Assembly (NCBI RefSeq): GCF_001625195.1
Contig: NC_054391.1
Coordinates: 1,984,001 to 2,048,000, forward strand
Source: Drechmeria coniospora
Taxonomy: Eukaryota > Ascomycota > Sordariomycetes > Hypocreales > Ophiocordycipitaceae
Direction: 5' to 3'
Length of the DNA stretch: 64,000 nucleotides
The notes under the pieces were generated by a model. That model was not told the origin of the DNA and ran no database searches. It worked only from the letters and a program-made list of their open reading frames with translations. The translations under genes were made by a program, and so were the position numbers. Below are positions 51,565-62,247 of the stretch, piece after piece; position 1 is the stretch's first letter, and every line of letters begins with the position of its first letter.

Positions 51565-53400
51565 CTGTACGGAGTAATTAGTACTTATGCCTAACTTTGT
51601 TTGGTACTACCTGACTTGCTCATTACAAGTACGCATACTCCGTAAGTACACTGCTAGGCACTAGGTACTTACATGTATTACTTAAGTACTTACTTGTGCG
51701 TTGTACCTCCACCACCTACAGTACATGTACATGTAACCCCTCCAGCGATACCGCACATAGTTGTACTTGCAATTACTTACAATAAAGTACGTAGGCATGT
51801 GTCAACTTGCCCAAGTGCCGCCGTACTGGCGGAGTACTTTGATGCCGTGAACAAAGCACAAGTAATACAAGAAGAAATAATTAGGGACTCGGAGTGGCTA
51901 CTACCTTTCAGTACTTACTTCCACCTACTTGTACTGGCATGCTACAGTATCCGTACATGTAGAAGTACTTGGCAATTCTCATACTTGTGCATTTGCCCGA
52001 GCACAGTTGCATGTGCTACAGCATGGACAGTTGCGTGTCCATTTGCTCCTCCACCCCACCAGCCTCCCAAGCCCAGGACCCTGTACTCCGTACCGACGTC
52101 ACTTTGCGATCCCTTAGCCGAGGCTTGTTCGCCGTACTTACGGAGTAGTACAGTCAGTACTAACTTACCTAGCACACGCTACATGCAAGTACTGTACACG
52201 GGCATGTGCAGACCTTGGAAGTAACCAGGGTGTATTGCATAATTACCGCTCGCCGAGAATGCTGCGTTCGTGGCAGCCGGTGCTCCGTAAATGCCTGTGC
52301 ACAGTATTGTACATGTGTACCGAGTACTTAAAGGACAAGTAATGCTGCAGATGCGCTCGCCTCGAGCCCGATATTATGTGCAAGATACTGCACAGGTAAG
52401 TAAAGTGCGCACTTGAATGTGTTTAGGCAGTGCCAAGTACATGTACCTCCGTACATGTACAGTGTCATATTTCACACACCGGTGAGTGAGTATTGGCACC
52501 AGTAACTCGCAGAAGCGAGCGAGGCACTTTGCCATCTCCACCACGCCCAACCCGGGGATATCCGCTGTCCACTCACACATTTACTTTCTGTACTTGTACC
52601 CAACACTTACGTACTTGCTTGCTGCACGTACTTAAACATTCAAGTACATGTATTATTTGTATTACAGGTCGTACAAGTACATGTACAGCACACCTAGGTG
52701 TACTCTTATACACCTAAGTAGATAAGTAAATACCCGAGTACGGAGTACATGTACAGCTGCTTGGGTGTAAGTACAACTACATGGGAGTGCGGCACCGCGA
52801 GCTTGCAGGTACTACTGTACTAACGGAGTACGGAGTGCAGAGTACTCGTATAGCAAGTCCAAGTATTTGTACGCCGGGCCGGTACTCCATACATGTACAG
52901 TACTCCGTACAGGTACTTGAGTTTGCAAATTCTAAATGGGCTCCCATAACATCAGGTGCTGCCTCCGTGTGCCCCAGTTTCTCCATGCTACTGCAAGCAC
53001 ACGCCCACGTAGCAGTACATGCATCTTGTTGGATACTTACATATTCGTGTTGAATGCTACTAATAACACACAATAATAGTGAGTAGGTGCATCTGCGGCA
53101 CGTCCCATGTGCACAAGTATACCCACGCACATGTTGGTTCGAGCACCGCAATGCCTGTATTCTGTAGGTATTATTACAGAATAATAGTACTCCGTGCTAT
53201 GCACCCATTCTCGGACGAGAGCAATTAATTCCTTGGCAGGATGCCAACGTGGTCCCGGAGGGTCGCACCTGCTGATCCGTTCTCCGGACGGGACGGTACG
53301 GAGTACGAGTACAAACTGATACTCATCTCCGTATCGTGCACAGGCGGCCAGTGTGCACGCATGCTTGTACATGGGTGTACCCATACTTACAACCGGGATG
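51565..53400. repeat. GTAC-word island 11
   Basis: A long AT-richer region with GTAC words nearly throughout, including ACATGTACATGTAAC near 51722, TACGGAGTAGTACAG near 52139, GAGTACGGAGTACATGTACAG near 52736 and CATGTACAGTACTCCGTACAGG near 52893. It runs to about 300 bp from the start of the Git1-like gene. No coding frame. Confidence 0.6.
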
Positions 53401-53531
53401 CATACGAAAGCAGGTACGGACAGGACACTTATAAAGACGGGAATCTTCTCCAGATGGGCGCCCCAGGCCGCCGTTTTTGCTCTGTCGTCATACAGAGACC
53501 CTGCACTTCCCTGTGCCCCCCCTACGCTTCC

Positions 53532-53539
53532 TATTTATA
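53532..53539 (+). promoter_or_regulatory. TATA box of the Git1-like permease (putative)
   Basis: TATTTATA, about 170 bp upstream of the ATG at 53705, followed by a pyrimidine-rich leader. Similar in position to the elements before two other genes of the window. Confidence 0.4.
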
Positions 53540-53704
53540 CTTGCGCTCGCACCAGTTGGGCCTCGCACCGTGGCCGGAGACTTGTCCTTCTGCTGCTTTG
53601 TTTCTTTCTCACGTCCCGTCGGAAAAGCGCCGGTGTGCGCCCAAGGTATCCCCTTCGCCCGTCGAACCATCGTTACTCCAAAGGGGCGAATCCCGAACGC
53701 AATC

Positions 53705-55558
53705 ATGGGCCTCTTCCGCCGCTCGACCCAGTCCGAGGAGGACGTCGACGCGGCCGTCGATGTGGCCGTCGAGGAGCGTCGTCAGAAGCCCTTTCTCGAG
53801 GCCGCCTTGCCCGTCTTCGCCTGCGGCGCCGGACTCTTCTCCGATGGCTACATCAACAACGTGAGTGTCTCCTCGAGCAGCCTCTAGTCTTCTCCACGAG
53901 CCGTTGTCGTGGCCATGGCCCGTGCCTATGCATCGGCTTGTGGTTACCTCGGCATGCCTCTGGCGCCCGTGCTGACGCGCCTCCAGGTCATCGGCTCCGT
54001 CAACACCGTTCTCAAGTTGCAGTACCGTGAGATATACACAAACTCTGAGGCGGCCAAGTATGTAGCCGGCATCGCCTTTGCCGGCACCGTCATCGGCCAG
54101 GTTGTCTTCGGCTTCACCTCGGACCGCTGGTCGCGCAACAACTCGCTCGTGCTCTCCACCGTCATCCTCATCATCTTCACCGCCCTCGCCACGGGCTCCT
54201 ACTTCCAGGGTGACGCCGTCGGCATGTTCAACATGTTGGCCGCCTGGCGCTTCTTTGTCGGCATCGGCATCGGTGGTGCGGCAACCCCCCTCCCTCCTCT
54301 GCCCTACCCGTCCGCCGTCGGTCCTCAAACTCACCTCTCGCCACTGCAGGCGAGTATCCTGCCGGAAGCGTCGGCTGCGCCGAGTCGACCGGAGACCTTA
54401 AGAAGGGCACCCGCAACCGCTGGTTCATTCTTTTCACCAACACCATGATCGACTTGGGCTTCGTATTTGGCGCCTTCATTCCTTGTAAGTGCTCCCTTCG
54501 TGCGACCCTCAAGGTTGAAGATGCTTGCTTACCTCGGCCCTTCGCCGCAGATGTCATCGCCGCCGCGACCCACGACACAAACTACAGCGTCATCTGGCGC
54601 ACGTCGCTCGGCATCGGCGTCATCTTCCCCCTGTCGCTATTCATCATGCGCCTGCGCCTCCGGGAGCCCGAAGGCTTCACCAGGGAGGCCATGACCAAGC
54701 AGACGCCGTACTGGCTCGTCCTCAAATTCTACTGGCCACGCTTGCTCTGCGTCAGCCTCATCTGGTTCCTCTACAACGTGAGTCTGGGCGACGAGGACCC
54801 ATCCCTCGCCGCGACGATCGCTGACGGTCCTTGGATTGCAGTTCAGCTCGTACGCCTTCGGCATCTATTCGTCGTCCATCCTCAGCGGCATCTACGGCGA
54901 CGACGCCCCCCTCACCACCGTCTTCGGCTGGAACACGGTGATCAACATCTTTTACCTGCCCGGCACCCTCATCGGCGCTTTCGTCAGCGACTGGATCGGC
55001 CCCAAGTACACCCTCGTCCTCGGTGTCACCTCCCAGGCCCTCGTGGGTTACATCCTGGCCGGCGTGTACGACAAGATCGAGCTGCACATCGCCGCATTCG
55101 CCATCGTCTACGGCATCTTCATGTCTCTTGGCGAGCTCGGGCCCGGTAACAACATTGGTCTCCTCGCCGCCAAGACGTGCGCGACGGGCGTTCGCGGTCG
55201 CTATTACGGCATCGCCGCGGCCGTCGGTAAGATCGGCGCCTTCATCGGCACCTTGGTCTTTCCCTACATTCAAAAGGCCGGTGGAAACAAGACGCAGTCG
55301 GCCCAGTATCCTTTCTGGGTCGCATCCAGTCTCGCCCTCCTCTCGGCCCTCATCGCTTTCCTCTTCATCCCCAACATCTGTCAGGACACCATCACGCTCG
55401 AGGACCGACGATTCCGCGAGTACCTCGAGAGCCAGGGCTGGGACACGACCCAGCTGGGCAAGCGCAGCGATAAGGACCAGCCGCGCGATGCCGAGCAGGC
55501 CGAACAAATAGAGCAAGTAGAGCAGCAGCAGGTGATGGATAAGGCGACGATGGGTTGA
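53705..55558 (+). CDS. Git1-like MFS permease (glycerophosphodiester/phosphate:H+ symporter family)
   Basis: Twelve-helix major facilitator protein resembling the Git1-type permeases that import glycerophosphoinositol, glycerophosphocholine or phosphate (family knowledge). Exons 53705-53860, 53987-54275, 54350-54484, 54551-54777, 54842-55558 give 507 residues with consistent phases; introns are 126, 74, 66 and 64 nt. Family landmarks: FACGAGLFSDGYINN at the first helix, AFAGTVIGQVVFGFTSDRW (MFS motif A region), RFFVGIGIGGEYPAGSV, GTRNRWFILFTN, FGIYSSSILSGIYGDD, and GELGPGNNIGLLAAKTCATG near helix 10. The tail is charged and Gln/Glu-rich (EQAEQIEQVEQQQ), probably cytoplasmic. The GGEYPAG join is made only by splicing intron 2. 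Upstream is a long GTAC island, downstream a diverged tandem repeat. The substrate within the family is open. Confidence 0.9.
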
Positions 55559-55569
55559 TGAGTTGGATA

Positions 55570-55919
55570 GCATGCATATTGCATTTACATGGGGGAGTAT
55601 ATGTTGAACATGGAGCGCCTTAGCAACGCCCGCCTCCTCACTTGTCTGACCAAACGGCGCACTCTGATTGATCTGTATTTCGATGAGCATGTTGCATTCA
55701 CATTCAGAGTACAAGCATATGTAGAACATTGAACGTCTTCTTCGGACCTTTCGCCTCCTCTTTGGTTTGACCTGATGGCGGGCTCCGATTTACCTGTGTG
55801 TTCATGAGCATGTTGCATTCACATGAGGGTATTTGTAGAATAATCAACGTCATCGCATTCCCGACTCCCCTTTGGTCTGACCTGACGGCACGGTCTAGTT
55901 GACCAGTGTGTTCCAACGA
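55570..55919. repeat. Diverged ~118-bp tandem repeat, three copies
   Basis: Three head-to-tail units begin with GCATG(N)TTGCATT: 55570-55686, 55687-55807 and 55808-55919. Shared blocks in order are TTGCATTYACAT, GTAGAA-type, a CCTCCTC/CCCCTTTGG tract, and TCTGACC/TTTGACC followed by GGC. Units 2 and 3 are closer to each other than to unit 1. The array starts 11 bp after the Git1-like stop codon, so it is likely in the 3' UTR. Confidence 0.75.
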
Positions 55920-56569
55920 GATGCAAAAGGCATGGGATGGGAAGCGTCGGTAGCATTCGCATCCATTCATCTCGCAGGCATTGGCCGCAAAGGCGTTGGG
56001 GTTGGAAAGCAACATTCGACTCTGCTGTTGCAGTCTCGACCATGCTTCGTGAGCACTGCATAAGAGCACCTTAGCTGACAGGAGCCCATGCCGACCCACC
56101 GAACCATCTACAGTAATACCTGCTTCATGCGGGAAGGCGGTCAGATAACGGGCATTCCAGGAAACAATCGGCACCATCTGCGAGCCATGGTCGCATTTCC
56201 AGGTGCTTCTGCGGCTTCCTCCGTCGACGCATGTTGTCCCGTCCTGCTGATTCCTTCATTCGCAGCCTCGGCGTTCCAACTCAAGTCATCATAGTCTGAC
56301 AGGTACCTTTCGCTTCCTGTTCAGGCCCACCACACGCCTTTTCCTTGATGGCAGGCGTCGACGGAGAATGCAATTGGCGATAGGCTAACAAGGATGAAAA
56401 GAGGGAACAACAAAAGATTGACAAGGAAGAAGTTGTACACCCGGCGAAACTGTTTCGTGGATACATGCGCAAGTCCCATCAAGAGCTACCCAGCATCGCC
56501 GGCAGGGTGGCAGGCGTCTCCAATAATACCATGGCAGAGGTGTGGCCTGCCCGCTGGTCAACAGTTGCC
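55920..56569. other. Convergent spacer between permease and sulfotransferase-like gene
   Basis: About 650 bp, presumably 3' UTR sequence on both sides. No further repeat copy or gene was recognised. Confidence 0.4.
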
Positions 56570-57489
56570 TTACACGAGGGCCATGAGCGGACGCAGGGCG
56601 ACGATGGCCAGGGCCAGCATCAACAGCCACATGGCGTACCGTAGCACAACGTTGTACATCTGGCAGCGGTTTCGCCGGCGCGAGCGCGTAACAAAGTCCG
56701 AGTTGTCGTTGACGTTTGGAAATGGGATTCCCTTGGGGATGGGCTGGCCGAGAAAGTCGCACAGCGGTCCCCAGCCGTCCGTCACCTTGTACTCGAGCAA
56801 ATTCCCCTCGGGCACGAGGCGGCGAACCTCGTCGTAGTGGCGGCGGAAGACGTCCTTGCCGCGGTTGGGGAAGTCGCCCTCGAAAAAGGTGTCGAAGAAT
56901 TTCTTGAGCATCGGGTAGTACATGGCAGCGGCCCAGTCAAAGTGCGAGAGCCAGCGCAGCTCGGGATCGGTGACGCGCCAGTAGACGGTCCTCATCGTCG
57001 AGGCGTGCCAGCTGTGGACGTCTCGGTTCGTCAGAACCACCTTAGCCTCGGGGTAAGCCTCGATGAGCTCCTTGGCGAAGGCGATGCTTGGCCAGTCGCA
57101 AACAGCTTGCGCATTTCCGAGCAGCTGATCCCAGTCCGCGCGCGTGAAGGGGGTGCCCTGACCGTCGTACTTGGCGCACAGCGCGTCCATCCACATGAGG
57201 GCATCGGGGGGGTTTTCTATGGAGCAGCTCATCATGTGATACGTGTCGACGTAGCCGAGCTGCTTGAGGGCCGATCGCATCGCTGGAGCAAATCTCTGTC
57301 AATGGACTGCCGAGGCGCGCAGTGATTCTGGGCGAGGCGTGTCAACCTACAAGCAGTGCCGGTGCGGCCGAGACCGAGGATGAGGACTCTCATGGGTACC
57401 CCGCGGGTGCATGTGCGGCGGTTGATGTCGGTGTCGGTCGTGAAGATGTCCGTCACCGGCCGTGGTCGGTACGTCGACGAGAAGGCCAT
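56570..57489 (-). CDS. Sulfotransferase-fold P-loop protein with C-terminal membrane anchor
   Basis: Member of the fungal family with a sulfotransferase-like P-loop fold (Sulfotransfer_4-type, often mislabelled as NAD-dependent epimerase); biochemical role unknown. Two exons on the minus strand, 57489-57351 and 57282-56570, 283 residues; intron 57283-57350 (68 nt, GTAGGT...CCAG), phase 1, restores GRTGTASMRSALKQLGY. Motifs: PMRVLILGLGRTGT (phosphosulfate-binding-loop-like, residues 32-45), YHMM, DWPSIAFAKELIEAYPEAKVVLTNRD and the following SWHASTM, all typical of the family. The C-terminus has a hydrophobic segment (YAMWLLMLALAIVALRPL) and so is probably tail-anchored. The ATG at 57489 (MAFSSTYRPRPVTDIF) was chosen because this start sequence fits the family; the frame is open further upstream. 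Confidence 0.85.
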
Positions 57490-58599
57490 GTCGATAGATT
57501 CTGGAAAAGAGATTCGGCGACGGAGAATAAAGGCACGGCAAGCTGGCCACGGCGAAAGAGAGGCGGCGGTACGATCAATATGTCCACCGAGTCGAGCGAC
57601 AGTCTCGTGCGCAAAACCAGGGAGAACAAAAAGAATGGCGAAGCGAGTTGTCACAAGACGATTTTAGGACGGGTGGGAGCCGAGATCGCTTTGAGTGAGA
57701 AAGAAGCGAAGCTGGCGTCGGCGTCCCTGGAGATGGCACCGGCAGCGAGGAAGCAAAGACGAGGGCTGTCAGGTCGGTCAAAACTCGTCACAATCGAAGG
57801 GTGCTTGCCGAAGCAGACGGTCTCTGACCTTGAGCTAGCCGGCCACAAGGCAACAAGAAAGCCAATGGGCCCTCGATTGTTCGGTGGGATTTGGCGGCAC
57901 GAGTTTAAACCAGTGAAAGTACTGCATCAATGGGCAGTAGAGGCTGGGAGTTGCGCCAGGACCCTTTACACTTGCCGACGTCCGTCGACGAGCAGGCATC
58001 TCAAACAAGGCCGGCCCGGTCAGCGGCGGGAATCATGGCCGTCCTCGTACCGCGCAAGACTCGTATCTGAGCTCGTACTCCGTAGACACCCAGAACTAGG
58101 TGTAAGCAATGCCATGCACACCTGCAGCACGCGTACGCCTAGGCAAGTACTTACACTTACGCGTAGGGTAGTCCGGACGTAAGTATTACGGATAGGTCCA
58201 AGGACGTGAATCCGTTTCAGCGAAGCACCTACCAAAAGAAAGGGCCACGACGGCAGGAGTCAGGCCGCCAAGACGCCCACTGGCAGACAATGGCATCATT
58301 GGTGCCAAGGAATCATGGTGGACGGCGTTTCCAATGCCTAGTAAGTATTATTACTTCGTAGCGGCGGGAGGGTGAGAGCACGAAAGGGAGCGGGCGAGAG
58401 GATGGGTTGGGATGGGACAAGATGCCAGCGACTGTCAAAATAGGGGCATCCATCCATTTTCCCGTTCAAGCCAAGGATGGAAGGAAGGATTAGGACGACG
58501 TTTGTGAGGCGTGATCAGTGCGTGGAGCTTGGGCTGGGCTGGCGACGCCCCACCCGTGGCGGCGAAGCTCCCAGTCGTACCTGCTTCTCCAGGATCGCA
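57490..58599. other. Upstream region of the sulfotransferase-like gene
   Basis: About 1.1 kb presumably including its promoter; AG-rich on the plus strand to about 57800. No gene was recognised. Confidence 0.35.
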
Positions 58600-60130
58600 C
58601 CCCGGGCCGTGTGGTAAGTACTGGCAGGGGTTGTGCACCCAATGTACAGTACTTGGTTACGGTAGGTGTACAAGCACGGAGTACGGAGTACAAGTACTTG
58701 ATTTCCTAGCAGTCAAACGTATCCATCCGTACTGTTAAGTACGGAGTACAGCACGAAATACTCCGTAATACCGTACAAGTACTTGCTTGCTTGTTGCTTT
58801 GCAGGTATTACTGCCTCCATCATATGATATCCATGTGGTACTGACCGGACTGTATGTAGCAGTAGGAGTCTCAGACGCGCAAGCGCTTGCACATGTAGGT
58901 GTACATGTACTGCACAGTAATATTGCGAAAGATCAAATACTTGCGATAGAATAGGAAGAAAAGCCCGTTGCTTGGAAACACATCTATGTACTTCGTACGG
59001 AGTACATGCATTCCAGGGTTCTCCCGGACGCAAAGAGTACGATGGAGCAAGGCATGTCTGGTTCAAAGTAGTTGTGACATCAATGGTACTTGGCGATGGA
59101 AAATAATCGGTGACGTCTACAGTACAAGAACAGTACTTATTTGCTCATAGTACGGCGCACTCCGTGCAGAGAGAGAGAAGCATGCACTCCGTACGGAGTA
59201 TATGTACAGTACGGAGTACTACAGTAATAATTCCTTAGGCCTGCTATTGTGTGCATGGAGGTACTGTACATGTACATGTACATGAAACCTTCATTGCAAC
59301 CGTACTCTGTCAGATGGTAGTTCATGGCCCTATCGACCCGTGCCCATCTAACACATGTACTGTACTTGCATGTACGGAATTATGTGGTTAATTACTATCC
59401 GAAATTCTTTACATCCTGCACATGCAAGAGTGCTTCCACGTGCAACTAGTTGTAGGTGTACAGCGCATGTACGGAATACTGGACGCAGAGAACTCTGGAG
59501 TAAGTACTCCGTGCTCGTAGGTGGTACATGGACACGTGCTATCCTTGCGGGTGTACAAGTACTCAGGCAAGTAAGTATTATTATTACTCCGTACTTCAGC
59601 TCCAAGAACCGCCACATGGCTCAGGGGACGATTGGAAGATGGAACGAGCGTTTGTGGCTTGACCAATTCGCAAAACCAATCTCCGCCCCTGTTCCGTGCT
59701 TGTTTTTTCCAGCCAAGAAATTTCTTTTGCCTTCAAGATTCTGTTGCTTTGTGACCCCCAAGGATGGAGCCCAGGTACAGATGCCAACTGTGCACCTAAT
59801 ACTAGGCACCTCTAGGTACATTTAGATGCTTGCCCTGCAGAGCCAGTGCGCACACTCCGTAAGTCAAGCAAGTACTCAATACCAGCATCCGTGTGCATGT
59901 GCCTGCATGTACGGAGTAGGTGTACCGACGCTGTTACGGGAAACCCACGGGTTGTCAGCGCGCGGAGTGCAAAACATGAAAAACACATTGGACAACTGCG
60001 CATTGACACCAACAGACAAGCAAAGTACGGAGTCCATACAAGTACTGTACGCCTACTTGCTTATACGCATGCAACTACGGAGTAATAATACATACATGTA
60101 AGTAAGTGCATGTATACCGTATGCGCATAT
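58600..60130. repeat. GTAC-word islands 12-13
   Basis: Dense words at 58610-58780, 58890-59000, 59130-59290, 59340-59610 and 59860-60115. Examples are CACGGAGTACGGAGTACAAG near 58675, GTACGGAGTATATGTACAG near 59191 and TACATGTACATGTACATG near 59267. No coding frame. Confidence 0.58.
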
Positions 60131-61162
60131 ACCTGTGCCAATGCCAAGACTAGCATCGGCATCACGACGCCGACAATGGCCAAGCACAAATGCTGAACAT
60201 ATGCCAAAACAAACTGCCAAATCTAATTTTCTACGCGCCATGTAATAACTAGTACTGACGGACGTGCTTGCGTGGTAATACAATATGCGAATGTATTTGG
60301 AACGAGACTGCGAGCACGGCGGCTTTCTGTGCGCCAATAGCAACCGGGAGTGGGGCAATACTGTGACAGGCAATGGCGAGCGAGCTCTTGGTAAAGTAAC
60401 CGCATCTACCTACGGAGTACAGCAGCGCGCACTCACGACCATCCGACGACTCTCCGAATCGATGCTCTGTGATGGCGTGCCGGAATCGCGATCAATTGTT
60501 GCCGCAAACACTCTGCATCTGCTTCTGTTCACGTAGGACCCTGCTGTACTCCTTGCCGTAATGGAGATGCAAACTTCATCCACTTCTACCGATGCGGGTA
60601 CACGTAGCGATGACGGCCAGGCTTTGGGTCCAAGAAGAAAAGAAGGCCACCGGGGACTATTCCATAGCCAGGATAATGATCAGTTGCATCGATTTCGGCA
60701 CCCCTACTTCCGATTGCCAACCTCTCCCCGCCAAGCCACGCCTGCGGCAGAGGTGCCGATGACGCTCCGGCCATGCGTGCGAGCGAACTCGGATGCCACC
60801 GGTACGGCAGAACAGGCAGGACCCTAGGGGGGGCTCGTGGCATGGGTTTTCAAAAGCCACAAAGACAAGATCAGATGGAATACAAGATTCAATGCCCTAA
60901 CCTGACCGCGCGTCATGCTCACCGTGCTCTCTAGGATAGGCAGCGCGCAGCTGGAATGTTCTAGGCGTTGGCATGAGTAGACAGACGAGCGATTCTGCAC
61001 TGGAGCAGCAAGACATGAGGCATATTGAATGCTGCTGCTATTTTTCCATGGAAATTGTGACAATTGGTAACAGACCTGAAGGCTCCTGCCCGCGGCAATC
61101 CTGGTACTCCCTACTCAATACAGGGTAGGTTTTCGCATGCTCTGAATGCGCAGTGAGATTTC
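60131..61162. other. Gene-free spacer
   Basis: About 1 kb with no recognisable gene, repeat family or RNA. Confidence 0.35.
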
Positions 61163-61335
61163 CTAGTTGTGATGATACTGGCTTGTCGTACGAAGCAAAA
61201 TATCGTACTGATCTTCGAAGACGCGAGCCACGTCCGGAAATTGGTTGTGCATGGCCACGTACGATCCATGATGGATGGCGGATGGTGCCTCCATCCCGTC
61301 AATGTCGACAGCGACGAGGACGGTGCCGGTGTGGT
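61163..61335 (-). pseudogene. Orphan coding-like segment, possible gene relic
   Basis: Minus-strand frame reading TGTVLVAVDIDGMEAPSAI, then HHGSYVAMHNQFPDVARVF and EDQYDILL, with the C/G-ending codons typical of the real genes here and a balanced residue composition. A possible acceptor (GCTCAG) precedes it at 61336-61341, and a TAG ends it at 61163-61165. No upstream exon, start codon or domain could be recognised. It may be the last exon of a broken gene or a relic. The family is not recognised. Confidence 0.35.
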
Positions 61336-61374
61336 CTGAGCATTTGTAGGGGATTATAAATCTATAAATCATAC

Positions 61375-61840
61375 CGGTGAGTACTCCGTACAAGCCACAC
61401 CTAAGTAGTTGAAATGCACGGGTATTATTACTGTACCATACGAGATGGGCAGCACGAGGACGACGGATGACCCGCACTTAAAGTCCATTAAGTGTGCGGA
61501 GTGATAATAGTTACAGGTACGGGCACGGAGTACAGTAAGTACGAGTATTACAGAGTGCGAGGTACGCCGCTATCGCGTACTTGCTTAATTGCACGCCCTC
61601 TGCTCACTATCTGAACCCCGCGAACCCACCAGCCTGGCACCCATTGGGTCCACAAGCGACGTCATGACCGTGAGCAGGCAGCACCTTCTCAAACTGAACT
61701 GCCCGCAGTTCGTAGACAAGGAATACGGAGTACGGATTGCAGGAAACTCCGTATACGGAGTAATACATGTATTGCTCCATTACTTCCTTGCATACGGAGT
61801 ACATGTGCACCCATTTATGTACACGTGCAAGAGTACAAGT
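61375..61840. repeat. GTAC-word island 14
   Basis: Words such as GAGTACTCCGTACAAG (61380), CACGGAGTACAGTAAGTACG (61524), ATACGGAGTACGG (61723) and GTATACGGAGTAATAC (61751). No coding frame. Confidence 0.55.
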
Positions 61841-62084
61841 AAGTATGCCGTCCTTGCTTTTCTTTCTCGCAAATCCAGGGACGCGTCTCGATGGACAGAC
61901 ACTGCACCCCTACGGCTTGGCCTGTCTTGCCTCGTCGCTTGGCGTCCCCTACGAATGATTTCAAAAATAGAGCAACCATTCAATTCGCTTCTTTTTTTTA
62001 TCTAACGCTCCGAGGTGGGCCACCCGTCTGACTATCCTGTGCGCCGAGCACGCAGGAAGGTGACGGCGAGAATACTGTACAACA

Positions 62085-62106
62085 CCAGCCAGCCAGCCAG
62101 CCAGCC
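62085..62106. repeat. (CAGC)n microsatellite
   Basis: Five to six CAGC tetramers in the upstream region of the last gene. Confidence 0.8.
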
Positions 62107-62168
62107 TCTGTGACGACAATACGGAATACTTCGATCGACGTTGCCTGGCTCTTTCACGCTATCGGTTG

Positions 62169-62181
62169 CCCCCCCCCCCCC
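62169..62181. repeat. Poly-C run in the leader of the MFS gene
   Basis: Thirteen C in a row, 67 bp upstream of the ATG at 62248. Confidence 0.85.
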
Positions 62182-62247
62182 TTGAGTTTGAGAGCACCAA
62201 CCACCAGACAACTGCTCTGGCAGCCGCCTCTTAGAGAACCTCCCGAG

